Source: an uncultured Pseudomonadales bacterium
GTDB taxonomy: Bacteria; Pseudomonadota; Gammaproteobacteria; Pseudomonadales; Pseudohongiellaceae
NCBI GenBank assembly: GCA_943789485.1
Contig: CALSUH010000005.1
Span: forward strand, 248,001 to 312,000
DNA: 64,000 nt
Reading direction: 5' to 3'
The position numbers and the translations under genes were made by a program. Position 1 is the stretch's first letter, and the number at the start of each line of letters is the position of its first letter. The notes under the pieces were generated by a model. It was not told where the DNA came from. It searched no databases and saw only the letters and a list, made by a program, of their open reading frames with translations. Shown one piece after another: positions 30,843 through 40,443 of this stretch.

Positions 30843-30925
30843 GGGGACACTAACAACTTAAAGTAGCAATAAGTGGTTAAGTATCTTCGGACGTGGATTT
30901 AAGTTGTTAAGTTGTTAGTGTCCCC
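30843..30925. repeat. REPIN-like hairpin element 2, between engB and cytochrome c4
   Basis: Inverted arms at 30843-30862 (20 bp, one CAACTTAA unit fewer) and 30898-30925 (28 bp, identical to the right arm of element 1) enclose a 35-bp spacer. Read in the reverse direction, its spacer matches that of element 1 at 26 of 35 positions, including GTTAACCACTTA-like sequence. The element is therefore a second copy in opposite orientation. It lies in the divergent promoter region of engB and the cytochrome gene. Confidence 0.95.
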
Positions 30926-30983
30926 TGCCTACTGGCTGGATCGTTAGTTTATCTGAATTTGTTGGAAGTGACCGGGAAAACCC

Positions 30984-31595
30984 ATGAAGAAAATAGTAAT
31001 AGCAGTACTTGCAGGCGCATTTTTAGGCCTACTACCTAATTTACTCCTCGCTCAGGGCGACGCTGCCGCGGGACAGGCTAAATCTGCCCTGTGTGGCTCA
31101 TGCCACGGAGCGGACGGAAACAGTCCTTTGGCGATGAACCCGAAACTTGCGGGCCAGAGCGCCAGATACATGGTTAAACAGCTTCGGGACTTTAAATCAG
31201 GTGCTAGATCTGGCGCCACTATGGCTGCCATGGTGTTGTCGCTAAGCGATCAAGACATGGAAGATATCGCAGCTTGGTACTCTTCGCAGCAACCCACCCT
31301 ACAAGGTGCTGATCCTGAGTCGATTGAATTGGCTGAAAGGCTCTACCGCGCGGGTAACTCCGAAATAGCCGTTGCTGCTTGCTCGGCTTGTCACTCACCT
31401 ACAGGAAAGGGTAATGCACCTGCTGGATTCCCGTTACTAAGCGGTCAGCATGCAGAATATACACTGCAGCAATTGAAGGATTTCAGATCGGGAGCTCGTC
31501 AGAATGACGGCGGCGAGATGATGAGAACTGTCGTTGAGCGTCTTACCGATAAAGAACTAGAGGCCTTGGCCAGCTACGTTTCTGGCCTCAATTAG
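30984..31595 (+). CDS. Diheme cytochrome c4
   Basis: Periplasmic or membrane-attached electron carrier (203 residues). A signal peptide (about 1-23, ending LLLAQG) is followed by two homologous haem-c domains with CGSCH near residue 40 and CSACH near 135. Both domains carry the repeated block LAGQSARYMVKQL / LSGQHAEYTLQQL, then FKSGARSG / FRSGARQN. Cytochrome c4 delivers electrons to terminal oxidases, and similar domains are fused to oxidase subunit II in this window. The next gene is dsbA, the same order as in Pseudomonas. Confidence 0.94.
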   Translation: MKKIVIAVLAGAFLGLLPNLLLAQGDAAAGQAKSALCGSCHGADGNSPLAMNPKLAGQSARYMVKQLRDFKSGARSGATMAAMVLSLSDQDMEDIAAWYSSQQPTLQGADPESIELAERLYRAGNSEIAVAACSACHSPTGKGNAPAGFPLLSGQHAEYTLQQLKDFRSGARQNDGGEMMRTVVERLTDKELEALASYVSGLN

Positions 31596-31790
31596 TCCTA
31601 AAATAGGCTTGAACGAGCCTCCAAACACCTCGCGAATCGATTATTGTGCTGAACCGGTCATGTATCGGTGTTAATGGGATAGCGGGGATCGAAACGCTGT
31701 GATAATGTTTTTACAGTGTAAATTGTAATTCGTAAAAATTAATAGATAGATTACCTAGCTAACAAGACAGCTAAGAGACGGAGTTAAACA

Positions 31791-32444
31791 ATGAAGCGAT
31801 CAATACAGGTTTTAACCTTTGTACTGCTAATGCCCCTGGCATTTTCTAGCTTTGCTCAGATAGAAAGATTCGTTGCAGGCACTCATTACACTGAGCTTGC
31901 TGCGCCTGCAAATACCAATGACTCAAGCAAGATCGAGGTACTGGAAGTATTTTGGTACGGCTGCTCTCACTGCTTTAGATTCGAGCCGCTAATAGCGAAT
32001 TGGGAAGCAACAATGCCCGCAGACGTTGATTTTGGGCGCTTTCCGGCCATGTGGAACGGCCTGATGGAAGTACATGCTCAGGTTTACTACACAGCAGAGG
32101 CGATGGATGCCCTGGACATCGTGCATGAGCATGTTTTCAATGCGATCAATATAGAAGGCAACCGACTGCAGAACGAAGGCCAAATAGGAGCCCTTTTTGC
32201 GAAATATGGGATTAATGAAGACGAATTCGCCAAGTCCTTCAACTCATTCTCTGTGCGCACCAAGGTAAACCAAGCTAAGCAGCGCATGCAGGCTTACGAG
32301 ATTCGCAGCACGCCAAACATGATAGTTAATGGCAAGTACCTCGTCGCCACTGGGCAGAGCGTGTTAACTCAGGCAGATATGCTTGAAGTGGTTGATTTTC
32401 TTGTAGAAAAAGAGAGGCAGCAGCTCTCAAGCAACGGCGAATAA
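31791..32444 (+). CDS. dsbA: Thiol:disulfide interchange protein DsbA
   Basis: Periplasmic thiol oxidase (217 residues) that introduces disulfide bonds. Signal peptide at about 1-22, then a thioredoxin fold with a helical insertion. The active site reads WYGCSHCFRFEP, so it is CSHC where E. coli has CPHC; the cis-proline segment STPNMIVNG is intact. It follows the cytochrome c4 gene after a 195-bp spacer with its own AAGAGACGGAG ribosome-binding region, and ends at a strong terminator. Confidence 0.93.
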   Translation: MKRSIQVLTFVLLMPLAFSSFAQIERFVAGTHYTELAAPANTNDSSKIEVLEVFWYGCSHCFRFEPLIANWEATMPADVDFGRFPAMWNGLMEVHAQVYYTAEAMDALDIVHEHVFNAINIEGNRLQNEGQIGALFAKYGINEDEFAKSFNSFSVRTKVNQAKQRMQAYEIRSTPNMIVNGKYLVATGQSVLTQADMLEVVDFLVEKERQQLSSNGE

Positions 32445-32466
32445 GACCGCGTTCACCAATACCAAG

Positions 32467-32499
32467 GCCGCTCTGAGCGAAATCAGAGCGGCTTTTTTT
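32467..32499 (+). terminator. Rho-independent terminator after dsbA
   Basis: A perfect 10-bp stem, GCCGCTCTGA paired with TCAGAGCGGC, around a GCGAAA loop is followed by seven T. It starts 22 bp after the dsbA stop codon. Confidence 0.93.
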
Positions 32500-32738
32500 A
32501 TGTCTGCCAAATAGATTTAAGTGATTGTCTCGAGATAAGCCACTCTGCGCGGCTACCCTTGTGCTATCGATTTTCTTTAGAACAAATTTACGTCTTAAAA
32601 CTATTTTGCCGATATAAGAGTCTTACATCAGTGATTTAACAATTTATTCAATAGTTTAGCGCCGAATTGAGGTGCTGAATTTCCCGGCTCGAAGTTACTA
32701 GGCTTCATGACCGAAAATTTTTAGTAAGAACAAACCCT

Positions 32739-34055
32739 ATGCCCAGCTTTGCATTCGACTACTCGCAGTGGCGAGAACAATTGACGGCCTATCTACCGCC
32801 GCAGGTAAGGACCTTGATAAAAGGTGCTTCCGGGCGCGACCTCGTCAAGAAGATCGAAACTAGCTTCCTGCTTTACGATAATAAGATTGTCCATTTGGAA
32901 ACTAGGGCTGCTGTTGAGATTAAAAGTACTGATGCCCTGTCGATAGCCGCGGCCTGCGCAGAATTACTAACAACACTTTCCGCCGAACAACGCAAAGAAT
33001 GCGCCGCTTTGTTGCTATTGCCAGCGAATTTTTTCGTCGCAACGACAACGACAATGCCCGGAGTTTCGAAAGAAAATCTGGCTTCTGCACTAAAACTTCA
33101 AGCCGATAGTATTCTGCCCAGTCTAGAGGAACCCCTATCTCTGGCTATCAACTCACTGTCGGCAGCGCTAGGCGATGAACACCTCGCACTGTGGATGCTA
33201 GAGACAACATTGACCGATCTATTTGAAGCCTTCGCAGCGAAGGATATTTTTCTTGCAGCGGTAAAGCCGCGCTTCATGAATGGCAGTGGTGAAAACAGAA
33301 ACGAAAGCGGCGAGAAAATTAGAATCCTAGACGTGGATGCCGAAACTGAAACCTGCGCAGTTATAGAAGACAGTATTCTCAAATCTCTGCTTCACGTGCG
33401 CAAGCAAGACCTACAACAAGAAGTGTTTCAGCAACAGTGGCAGGAAGCACTGGCAGAAGACTCTTCTGAAAACGTAATCGAGTTGGTTGAGGGTTCAAAC
33501 TACTTCTCTCGAATAGATGCTCAAGCGAATCAGGAATATTGTTTCTTTCCACATGGTGCATTACACGCAACGCGGAGAACGGCCCAAGGTAAACAATACA
33601 TCGCGGCAGCTGCTGCCGTGCTTGCCGTTCTTTTTATTGCCGCTGCTCCTTTTATTTTACAGTCGTTCGAGTTTAGATCCTTAGCAGCCACGTTAGAAAT
33701 GCAGAGAGAGATGGCAAGCGATGCGCGACAAGACCAAGCTGCTGTTGTCAGTTTCGAGAACGAATGGGGATTGATTAATGACTTTCCCCAGCAGCGATTG
33801 CGTGAGGCGATGTTTACGTTACAGAATATATTGAGGCCCGACACGCTGACCTCGATGGAAGTGTCAGAGGGTCTAATAAAAATTCAGGGAAGTAGCAACG
33901 AACCACAGGCTATATTGCAACGCTTGGAACAGGACCCGATGTTTACCGAAGTCGTTTTCTCCCGAGCAACTAACAACCAAAGATACTATATCGATCTAAG
34001 AATAAGCACGGTAAATTTCGAGGGCTACATGGTGCGCTACTTTCCCGATGAGTAA
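32739..34055 (+). CDS. gspL: Type II secretion protein GspL
   Basis: Inner-membrane assembly-platform protein of 438 residues with a cytoplasmic actin-like N-terminal part, one membrane helix (about 290-308, AAAAAVLAVLFIAAAPFIL) and a periplasmic ferredoxin-like C-terminal part. Primary sequence is diverged, so the call rests on domain layout, size and position before gspM and gspE. It would dock the GspE ATPase to the platform. It opens the gsp operon; most systems begin with gspC, which is absent here. Confidence 0.78.
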   Translation: MPSFAFDYSQWREQLTAYLPPQVRTLIKGASGRDLVKKIETSFLLYDNKIVHLETRAAVEIKSTDALSIAAACAELLTTLSAEQRKECAALLLLPANFFVATTTTMPGVSKENLASALKLQADSILPSLEEPLSLAINSLSAALGDEHLALWMLETTLTDLFEAFAAKDIFLAAVKPRFMNGSGENRNESGEKIRILDVDAETETCAVIEDSILKSLLHVRKQDLQQEVFQQQWQEALAEDSSENVIELVEGSNYFSRIDAQANQEYCFFPHGALHATRRTAQGKQYIAAAAAVLAVLFIAAAPFILQSFEFRSLAATLEMQREMASDARQDQAAVVSFENEWGLINDFPQQRLREAMFTLQNILRPDTLTSMEVSEGLIKIQGSSNEPQAILQRLEQDPMFTEVVFSRATNNQRYYIDLRISTVNFEGYMVRYFPDE

Positions 34056-34090
34056 TCGGCGAACAGTACAACCGAGAAGAAATAATAGTG

Positions 34091-34660
34091 ATGCAAATAT
34101 CTAAACGCGAAAGAAATATTTTGATACTAGCGGCGATCGTGGCTCTGCTATTCGTGGCCACTAGTGGCTGGCCAGCGCTTACATCTGTGTATGCCCAAAG
34201 GCAGGGCAATATCGAAAGCGTGGAGATCGATATTGCCCGGGAACAACGCTTAATAGAGAACACTGGCAGTTGGCGTGAGCGCCGCGTCGAAGTTGAGTCG
34301 CAGATTGCCGAACTGAATCGCCAGTCTTTCACCGGCGAGACGATTCCTATCGTCGAGGCGAATATCCAGCGCGAGCTCTCATTGCAGGCTCGAGATTCTG
34401 GCATCACAGTAAGTTCGACGCGCCTAGCCGATCGTTTGGTGACAGATGATTGGCTGTTTATTCGGCAGGAGATGTCGTTTCGCACTAGTGATCAAGCGAA
34501 CACGGCTCGCTTCTTGGAGAGACTGGAAAATTCAGTGCCAAGGCTTAGAGTGACTGCATTGAATGTAAACCGAAGCCGAAATCAATACAGCGGTTCGATT
34601 ACAGTCGTTGGCTTTGCCCGAAGTGAAGGCCTTGTTGTAGAGGCTACGAGTAACAGATGA
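34091..34660 (+). CDS. gspM: Type II secretion protein GspM
   Basis: Small bitopic protein (189 residues) with one N-terminal membrane helix (about 9-28), a coiled-coil-prone stretch (about 35-80) and a ferredoxin-like C-terminal domain, the GspM/PilO plan. It pairs with GspL in the assembly platform. Start chosen at ATG 34091; a GTG three bases earlier is the alternative. It overlaps gspE by 4 bp. Confidence 0.75.
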   Translation: MQISKRERNILILAAIVALLFVATSGWPALTSVYAQRQGNIESVEIDIAREQRLIENTGSWRERRVEVESQIAELNRQSFTGETIPIVEANIQRELSLQARDSGITVSSTRLADRLVTDDWLFIRQEMSFRTSDQANTARFLERLENSVPRLRVTALNVNRSRNQYSGSITVVGFARSEGLVVEATSNR

Positions 34661-36150
34661 CTGATTACGGTAATAAAGGGCTAGTAGAGGAGTCGTCAGC
34701 AATGACACTCGCCATTTTCGGGCAGCTACTAGAGCCGCAAGGCATCGTTCCTGCACAAGACTTTTCTGAATCCGCGAGGCTCATTTGTGAATACACGCCA
34801 AGTATAGAATTGCGTGCGCAGATACGCTTCATCTTGAACCAGGAAATTCAGTTCGGCGTCGGTGCCGCCGACGAAGTGCGCCGGTTGATGCGTCACTGGC
34901 GCGCGGCGCTCTCGCCGCAGATCGACAACACAGACGAAGATCTTTTTGTCTCTGGTTTTGCCGACGATGAGGCGCTCGCCGACCTGGCATCGGAAGCGCC
35001 AATCATTCGGTTAGTAAATCACCTCTTCGCGCGCGCACTTGATCTCGATGCGAGCGACATACATTTTGAGCCTAACGAGAATCATCTGGATATTCGCTGT
35101 CGCGTGGACGGCATTATGATACGCATCGAGCGTCTACCTATTAATATACATACCGCTGTTGCGTCGCGCTTGAAACTTATGGCGAAGCTAGACATCGGCG
35201 AGAAGCGCTTACCGCAAGATGGCCGCATAGATTATAAGATAGGCAATAAGCAACTTGATATGCGTGTGTCGACTCTGCCGGGCGTGCACGGTGAGTCTGT
35301 TGTATTGAGAATATTAGATAGAAGCGATACGGCGGTAAGTCTGAAGCAGTTGGGAATGCCTGATAAAATTCTCGACCAGTATCAAAATATCGTCACTCAG
35401 CCTCATGGCATGGTGTTGATAACAGGCCCTACAGGTAGCGGTAAAACGACCACGCTGTATGCGACGCTAGAGAAGATAAACAATGAGAAGCAAAAAATAA
35501 TTACCGTTGAAGACCCCGTTGAATATCAACTTGACGGTATCACTCAGATTCAAGCGAACGCTAGCATTGGGTTAAGTTTTGCACAGGGCCTACGTTCTAT
35601 CGTTAGACAAGATCCCGACGTGCTGATGATCGGTGAGATTCGCGATCATGAGACGGCGGAGATCGCGATCGAATCGGCACTCACCGGCCATCTTGTTTTT
35701 TCAACGCTACACACTAACGATGCAGCTGGAGCGGTAACACGGTTGCAAGACATGGGCGTACAAGGTTATCTAATTAGTTCCAGCATGCTGGCTATACAGG
35801 CACAGAGACTAGTTAGGCGCGTCTGTACTGACTGTGCCGAAACTCATCCATTAAGTACAGACGAAGCCGCGGCGCTAGATATTGACGTGAATTCGATTAG
35901 CGAGGTTCGACGAGGCAGTGGTTGTGAGCGCTGTGGAGAGACTGGCTATCGGGGCCGCGTGGGCCTTTATGAGTTGCTGATCATGAGTGATGCGATTCGT
36001 CATCACATCGCCTCGGGAGCAGATGCGAATACCATTCGTGACGAGGCAATCATCGAGGGGATGAAAACCCTCAGGCAGGACGCCCTCGAAAAGTTAGCAA
36101 GTGGGATGACTACGCCTGAAGAAGTGGTGCGGGTAACCAGAGCAATATGA
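34657..36150 (+). CDS. gspE: Type II secretion ATPase GspE
   Basis: Hexameric ATPase (497 residues) that powers pseudopilus growth. Walker A GPTGSGKTTTLYATL, the Asp box VEDPVEYQLDG, Walker B DVLMIGEIRDHETA and the His box GHLVFSTLHTNDA are intact. The four-cysteine zinc site is CTDC and CERC in the C-terminal part. It overlaps gspM and gspF by 4 bp each, so all three are coupled. Confidence 0.96.
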   Translation: MTDYGNKGLVEESSAMTLAIFGQLLEPQGIVPAQDFSESARLICEYTPSIELRAQIRFILNQEIQFGVGAADEVRRLMRHWRAALSPQIDNTDEDLFVSGFADDEALADLASEAPIIRLVNHLFARALDLDASDIHFEPNENHLDIRCRVDGIMIRIERLPINIHTAVASRLKLMAKLDIGEKRLPQDGRIDYKIGNKQLDMRVSTLPGVHGESVVLRILDRSDTAVSLKQLGMPDKILDQYQNIVTQPHGMVLITGPTGSGKTTTLYATLEKINNEKQKIITVEDPVEYQLDGITQIQANASIGLSFAQGLRSIVRQDPDVLMIGEIRDHETAEIAIESALTGHLVFSTLHTNDAAGAVTRLQDMGVQGYLISSSMLAIQAQRLVRRVCTDCAETHPLSTDEAAALDIDVNSISEVRRGSGCERCGETGYRGRVGLYELLIMSDAIRHHIASGADANTIRDEAIIEGMKTLRQDALEKLASGMTTPEEVVRVTRAI

Positions 36151-37352
36151 GCGCACTGTATTTTAAATATCAGGCCTTCGATGCTCAAGGCAAAGTGCTG
36201 AACGGTCAGCTGAGCGCTGATACGGAGCGCGAAGCTGTGCGCATCTTGAAGGGCAAGAATTTAACACCGGTCAAGATACAAGAAACCAAAGAAGCCGCTG
36301 AGAAAATTCGCCGCAAACGAATCTCGCAGGCAGACGTGCTGGATTTCACCAATGGCCTGTGCACTCTTGTTGAGGCTCGGGTGCCGATCGATAGGTCTCT
36401 ACGACTGCTAGAAGGTATTACAGAATCATCCGCAATGCGCGAACTTGTTGTGGATCTGCTGCGTGAGGTGAAGGAAGGCAAGAGCCTTGCCGAGGCGATG
36501 GAGGTTCACCCGAAAGTTTTCAGCAAGATGTACATCAATATCGTACGCGCCGGTGAAGAAGGTGGCATTTTAGATAAGATGTTACCCGAGCTTGCAGAAT
36601 TTCTTGAAACCAGTGCCAAGACCCGGCAGGCAATTATTTCGGCAATGATCTATCCGATCGTGTTGCTGATTACCGGCGTACTCTCTGTTGTTTTACTATT
36701 AGTTTTTGTAGTTCCCCAGTTTGCCGCGATGTTCGAAGATGCGGGCAGTGAGATTCCGGCCTCGGCGGCCTTCCTGCTCTCTTTAAGTAGCGGTATTCAG
36801 CGCTTCGGCTACCTTATTATCGTGTTCATAGCTCTTTTGGTTTTCTTCTGGAAACGCTTAGACAAAGAACCGGCATCGAAATTAAAGAAAGATGGCTTCA
36901 TGCTGTCATTGCCGATTATGGGCAAGCTGATCCTTTATAAAGAGTGCGCAGTCTTCGCGAGAACACTAGGTGCCCTATTAGGAGCGGGTATCCCTTTAAT
37001 TCGTGCGCTACGTGTGTCCAGAGAAGTTGTTGGCAATACCATTCTGGCGACATACCTGGTTCAGGTAGAAGAGGACGTAAGAGGTGGCGCGGGACTCGGC
37101 GCCTCATTAGAGAAGACGAATCAATTCCCAACGCTGCTGCATCAGTTGGTTGCCGTCGGTGAGGAATCAGGCCGAACGGCCAACATATTGATCAAGTCCG
37201 CGGCCACATTCGACACGACCGTGCGTAATCAAATATCTAGTTTGGTGGCTGCTTTGCAGCCTGCCCTGATTATAATTCTCGCCATAGCAGTTGGCGGTAT
37301 AACCATCACTATGCTTTCAGCTGTATTCAGCATGAATGCGGTGGATTTCTAA
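36147..37352 (+). CDS. gspF: Type II secretion inner-membrane platform protein GspF
   Basis: Polytopic platform protein (401 residues) with two homologous GspF/PilC domains, each with a cytoplasmic helical bundle and membrane segments near residues 170-193, 220-240 and 370-393. Typical blocks are LVEARVPIDRSLRLL, INIVRAGEEGGILD and the second-half LLGAGIPLIRALRVSREVVGN, VAVGEESGRTANILIK. It overlaps gspE by 4 bp and precedes gspD by 15 bp. Confidence 0.95.
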   Translation: MSALYFKYQAFDAQGKVLNGQLSADTEREAVRILKGKNLTPVKIQETKEAAEKIRRKRISQADVLDFTNGLCTLVEARVPIDRSLRLLEGITESSAMRELVVDLLREVKEGKSLAEAMEVHPKVFSKMYINIVRAGEEGGILDKMLPELAEFLETSAKTRQAIISAMIYPIVLLITGVLSVVLLLVFVVPQFAAMFEDAGSEIPASAAFLLSLSSGIQRFGYLIIVFIALLVFFWKRLDKEPASKLKKDGFMLSLPIMGKLILYKECAVFARTLGALLGAGIPLIRALRVSREVVGNTILATYLVQVEEDVRGGAGLGASLEKTNQFPTLLHQLVAVGEESGRTANILIKSAATFDTTVRNQISSLVAALQPALIIILAIAVGGITITMLSAVFSMNAVDF

Positions 37353-37367
37353 ATCTCGGAGAACATT

Positions 37368-39482
37368 GTGAAGTCTATGCAAATTCTACAAGCAACAAAA
37401 AACCCTCTAGCACTTCTGCTAGTTGGTTTCGCGCTTTCCTCTTGCGCTGTATTGGATGCACAGTCCGGTGCTAGCAATGGCGGGCAGTCGAGTAGCAGCT
37501 CAGTTGCGCGAAAGGCGACGAGCCGGAACGCGGCTGTTGTAGTGCCCCAAACAGACGACAATATTGCGGCTGAGCAACAGGCAATCATCAATGAGATTAA
37601 CCGGGACGGCGCCGCCTTGCAGTACGATGGCGTTCCGCAACTCGGACCTATCCCTGTAGAGTCTCTTACCGAGAACGTCGTCGAATTCAATTACGAGCAG
37701 GCAGATCTTCGGCTCGTGTTGGAAGAACTTGCCGCTGCTTTGGACGTGAGTATTGTTATCGATCCTACGATCGACAGCAAAGTCAGTATTCGGACCTCCT
37801 CGGCACGCCCTTTGAGCCAGGAAGATATTTGGCCGTTAGTTCGATTGTTAACTCGGGACGCAGGTGTAGTCCTAAATCGTGTGGGCAATGTCTACAATGC
37901 GCGCAAGATTAACAGCGCTCTGCCAGCAGAGATAGCGACGCCAGACACGCTGGGTCAAGGCACTGCCGCGCGGATCCTACAGATCACGCCACTTACCTTC
38001 ATCTCTACTGAGTCTGCAGTGCAAGTTATCGAGCCGCTTCTCGCGCCAGATGGGCAGGTGAGAACTCTGGTTGGCAACGGCACGTTAGCTATATCGGCGA
38101 GCGAATCCCAATTGCAACGCATCAACGAATTGTTGTTCCTCGTCGATGCAGACCCATTTCAGAATCAGGGGATTCATCTTTATCAATTATTTAATGCCAA
38201 TGCGCTGGAAGTTGCCGAGGAGTTAACCGAGATTCTCTTACTTATCGAGGGTGAAACCCCGGCCTATCAGGTAAAGGGAATAGAACGGATCAATGGGATT
38301 CTTGTGACAGCGCCAGCAGCACGCGGCTTCGAGGAGATCTCTCGTTGGGTACAAATTCTAGATTCGGTCGGCGAGGAACAAGTGGAGCAATTATTTCACT
38401 ATCAGGTAAATAACCTGAGTGCGGTGGAGCTTGCAGAAACTTTATCTGAGGTATTTGAGGATAACGATGATGAGGCGCCGGCAGTCGCGAATCGCGGTAA
38501 CGACATTGAAAATAACACGCTAGATTCTGTTGAGCTCGCAGATGGGGTTGCAGTTGTTACAAATAATACAGTCGTTTCAGCAAACCTAAGCTTGAAGATC
38601 GTGGCAGACGAAGCGACAAACAGTTTGTTAATTCGAAGTACGGCGCGCGATTACAGACAGTTACTCACGACTATCAATCAACTCGACGCGGTTCCATTGC
38701 AGGTGATGATCAATGCCGTAATCGCGCAGATCACGCTCAGCGAGGCGACTAAGTTTGGTGTGGATTGGTCGCGCATAGCCGCTAACAGCGCGGTTGACCC
38801 AATTTCTACCAACGCATCGACCGATTTTGTACCGCGCCTTGGTGGTTTGTTGTTCACCAAGTCCTTCATCGATGGTGCCTCGCAAGTTGATGCAACACTG
38901 GAAGCGATCGCCATTAACAACGACGTGCAATTGCTCGCTCGGCCATCGCTCACTGTGGCAAATAACCAGGAGGGTGACATTCAGATCGGCTCGCAAGTCC
39001 CTGTGGAGCAGGGTCAGTCTATTGGCACCGGCGGCATCGCTACGACCAACATCCAGTACCGCGATACGGGCATCGTGTTGTCGATCACGCCGCAGATAAA
39101 TAACGACGGTATCGTGAATTTGATTATTCGGCAGGAATTATCTTCAGTTGATGGCGGCGCAACTGGGGTAAACAACAACCCTGTGTTCAATAATCAGGAG
39201 ATTAATACGACGGTTGTCGTGCGCAATGGCGAGAACGTGGTGCTCGGTGGATTGATTCAGACAGACACTGAGAGTTTGAATGCCGGTGTCCCTGGCCTGA
39301 ATCGATTACCGGTGCTGGGCAGGCTGTTCTCCTATCAACAGGAAAGTGTAGAGCGCCGTGAACTGTTCATCGTGTTAAGGCCCGAGATCATTAATCTGAA
39401 CGCCGAAACAGGGTTAGAATATCAGGATATCCTCGACCGATTCGACATGGCATCCGATCTAGTCGAAGCATCTGATTTCTAG
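37368..39482 (+). CDS. gspD: Type II secretion outer-membrane secretin GspD, predicted lipoprotein
   Basis: Forms the outer-membrane channel (704 residues). N0-N3 domains (about 100-430) precede the secretin domain, which shows VPVEQGQSIGTGGIATTNIQYRD across two short blocks and the late VVLGGLIQTDTES and VPGLNRLPVLGRLFSYQ. The N-terminus has a lipobox, FALSSC, giving a lipid anchor at Cys; most GspD proteins are not lipoproteins and use a pilotin. A GTG start at 37368 has a GGAG site 8 bases upstream. No pilotin gene was found in the operon. Confidence 0.94.
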   Translation: MKSMQILQATKNPLALLLVGFALSSCAVLDAQSGASNGGQSSSSSVARKATSRNAAVVVPQTDDNIAAEQQAIINEINRDGAALQYDGVPQLGPIPVESLTENVVEFNYEQADLRLVLEELAAALDVSIVIDPTIDSKVSIRTSSARPLSQEDIWPLVRLLTRDAGVVLNRVGNVYNARKINSALPAEIATPDTLGQGTAARILQITPLTFISTESAVQVIEPLLAPDGQVRTLVGNGTLAISASESQLQRINELLFLVDADPFQNQGIHLYQLFNANALEVAEELTEILLLIEGETPAYQVKGIERINGILVTAPAARGFEEISRWVQILDSVGEEQVEQLFHYQVNNLSAVELAETLSEVFEDNDDEAPAVANRGNDIENNTLDSVELADGVAVVTNNTVVSANLSLKIVADEATNSLLIRSTARDYRQLLTTINQLDAVPLQVMINAVIAQITLSEATKFGVDWSRIAANSAVDPISTNASTDFVPRLGGLLFTKSFIDGASQVDATLEAIAINNDVQLLARPSLTVANNQEGDIQIGSQVPVEQGQSIGTGGIATTNIQYRDTGIVLSITPQINNDGIVNLIIRQELSSVDGGATGVNNNPVFNNQEINTTVVVRNGENVVLGGLIQTDTESLNAGVPGLNRLPVLGRLFSYQQESVERRELFIVLRPEIINLNAETGLEYQDILDRFDMASDLVEASDF

Positions 39483-39498
39483 ACAAAAGGTATTAATC

Positions 39499-39924
39499 AT
39501 GAACTACCCGAGTGACAAAAATTTAATTAAGCAGTTGCAGCAAAATGGTGGATTCACGCTCATCGAAATTCTCGTGGTGATGGCTATCATCGCGATGTTG
39601 GCGGTAATGGTTGCGCCGAACTTGTTTAATCAGCAGGCTGGCGCGATGCGCGATGTCGCCAGGACAGAGATTGCCACACTGGAAGCGGCGTTAGATATTT
39701 ATCGGCTTGATGTCGGTGAGTATCCAGACACTCTGGACGGCTTGATGGAGGATGATACCGACAGAGCATCTTGGAACGGTCCTTATCTGCGCAGAGCAGT
39801 GCCCACTGACCCTTGGGACAATGAATATATCTATGAAGGCAATGGACGTGAGTTCACACTGCTATCCTACGGAGCCGACGGCGTGAGCGGGGGCGAAGAA
39901 GATGACGCCGATATTGGCCTGTAG
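39499..39924 (+). CDS. gspG: Major pseudopilin GspG
   Basis: Main pseudopilus subunit (141 residues). The prepilin site is GG|FTLIEILVVMAII near residues 14-27, with the conserved glutamate at mature position 5. The C-terminal part carries YLRRAVPTDPWDNEY and the calcium-site end DGVSGGEEDDADI. It lies 16 bp after gspD and overlaps the start of gspH by 23 bp. Confidence 0.96.
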   Translation: MNYPSDKNLIKQLQQNGGFTLIEILVVMAIIAMLAVMVAPNLFNQQAGAMRDVARTEIATLEAALDIYRLDVGEYPDTLDGLMEDDTDRASWNGPYLRRAVPTDPWDNEYIYEGNGREFTLLSYGADGVSGGEEDDADIGL

Positions 39925-40441
39925 AACGGCCGCCTTTGTCAATCCTAGGCAAGTTACGCCTAAACAGCAGCGTGGCTTCACGCTACTCGAAATAATTCTC
40001 GTGCTCGCCATCATTGCCACGGCTAGCATCATGGTAGTCCCGAACCTCGGCGGCTTCGAAGCCCGCACTTTCAGTACCCAAGTTCGGCAGGCCCAATCAC
40101 TGCTCAACTATGCAAGACGCACGGCGGTAATTTCTGGGCAAGCCAGCACCGTTAGCTTCAATGTATTGCCTGCTGATGAAATGGCGCGGTTAGACTCCGA
40201 AGAGAGGTACGCCAGCCTCAGCAATAGCGTAGCGCAGTGGAACGGTGCCGGTGTCGATCTGCGCTTTCGCGATAGTACTGACAGAGAAATCGAGATTCAG
40301 GGGAAAACAGAAGTGACGTTCTACCCTGAAGGTGGAAGCACTGGCGGCACGCTACTCTTCGTTCAGGATGATCAAGCAGGCGTCATCTCAGTCGATCCGT
40401 TCACCGGCAGTGTCTCCAGCGGCGACCCCGACAGAGAATAG
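39902..40441 (+). CDS. gspH: Minor pseudopilin GspH
   Basis: Minor pseudopilin (179 residues) with cleavage site RG|FTLLEIILVLAIIATAS, preceded by a rather long 23-residue leader. It begins inside the end of gspG (23-bp overlap, other frame), so it may be translated by re-initiation. A GspH/FimT-type globular domain with short beta strands follows the helix. Confidence 0.88.
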   Translation: MTPILACRTAAFVNPRQVTPKQQRGFTLLEIILVLAIIATASIMVVPNLGGFEARTFSTQVRQAQSLLNYARRTAVISGQASTVSFNVLPADEMARLDSEERYASLSNSVAQWNGAGVDLRFRDSTDREIEIQGKTEVTFYPEGGSTGGTLLFVQDDQAGVISVDPFTGSVSSGDPDRE

Positions 40442-40443
40442 CG

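Noticed and set aside
29942..30925. The repeated CAACTTAA units seen as a possible CRISPR array
   Set aside because: Units are 8 bp and arranged as inverted arms with no unique spacers of constant length and no cas genes.
31791..32444. CSHC in DsbA as a damaged active site
   Set aside because: The middle residues of the CxxC motif vary among DsbA proteins; both cysteines and the cis-proline are present.
32445..32738. Search for gspC between dsbA and gspL
   Set aside because: Only the dsbA terminator and AT-rich leader sequence are present; no suitable frame.
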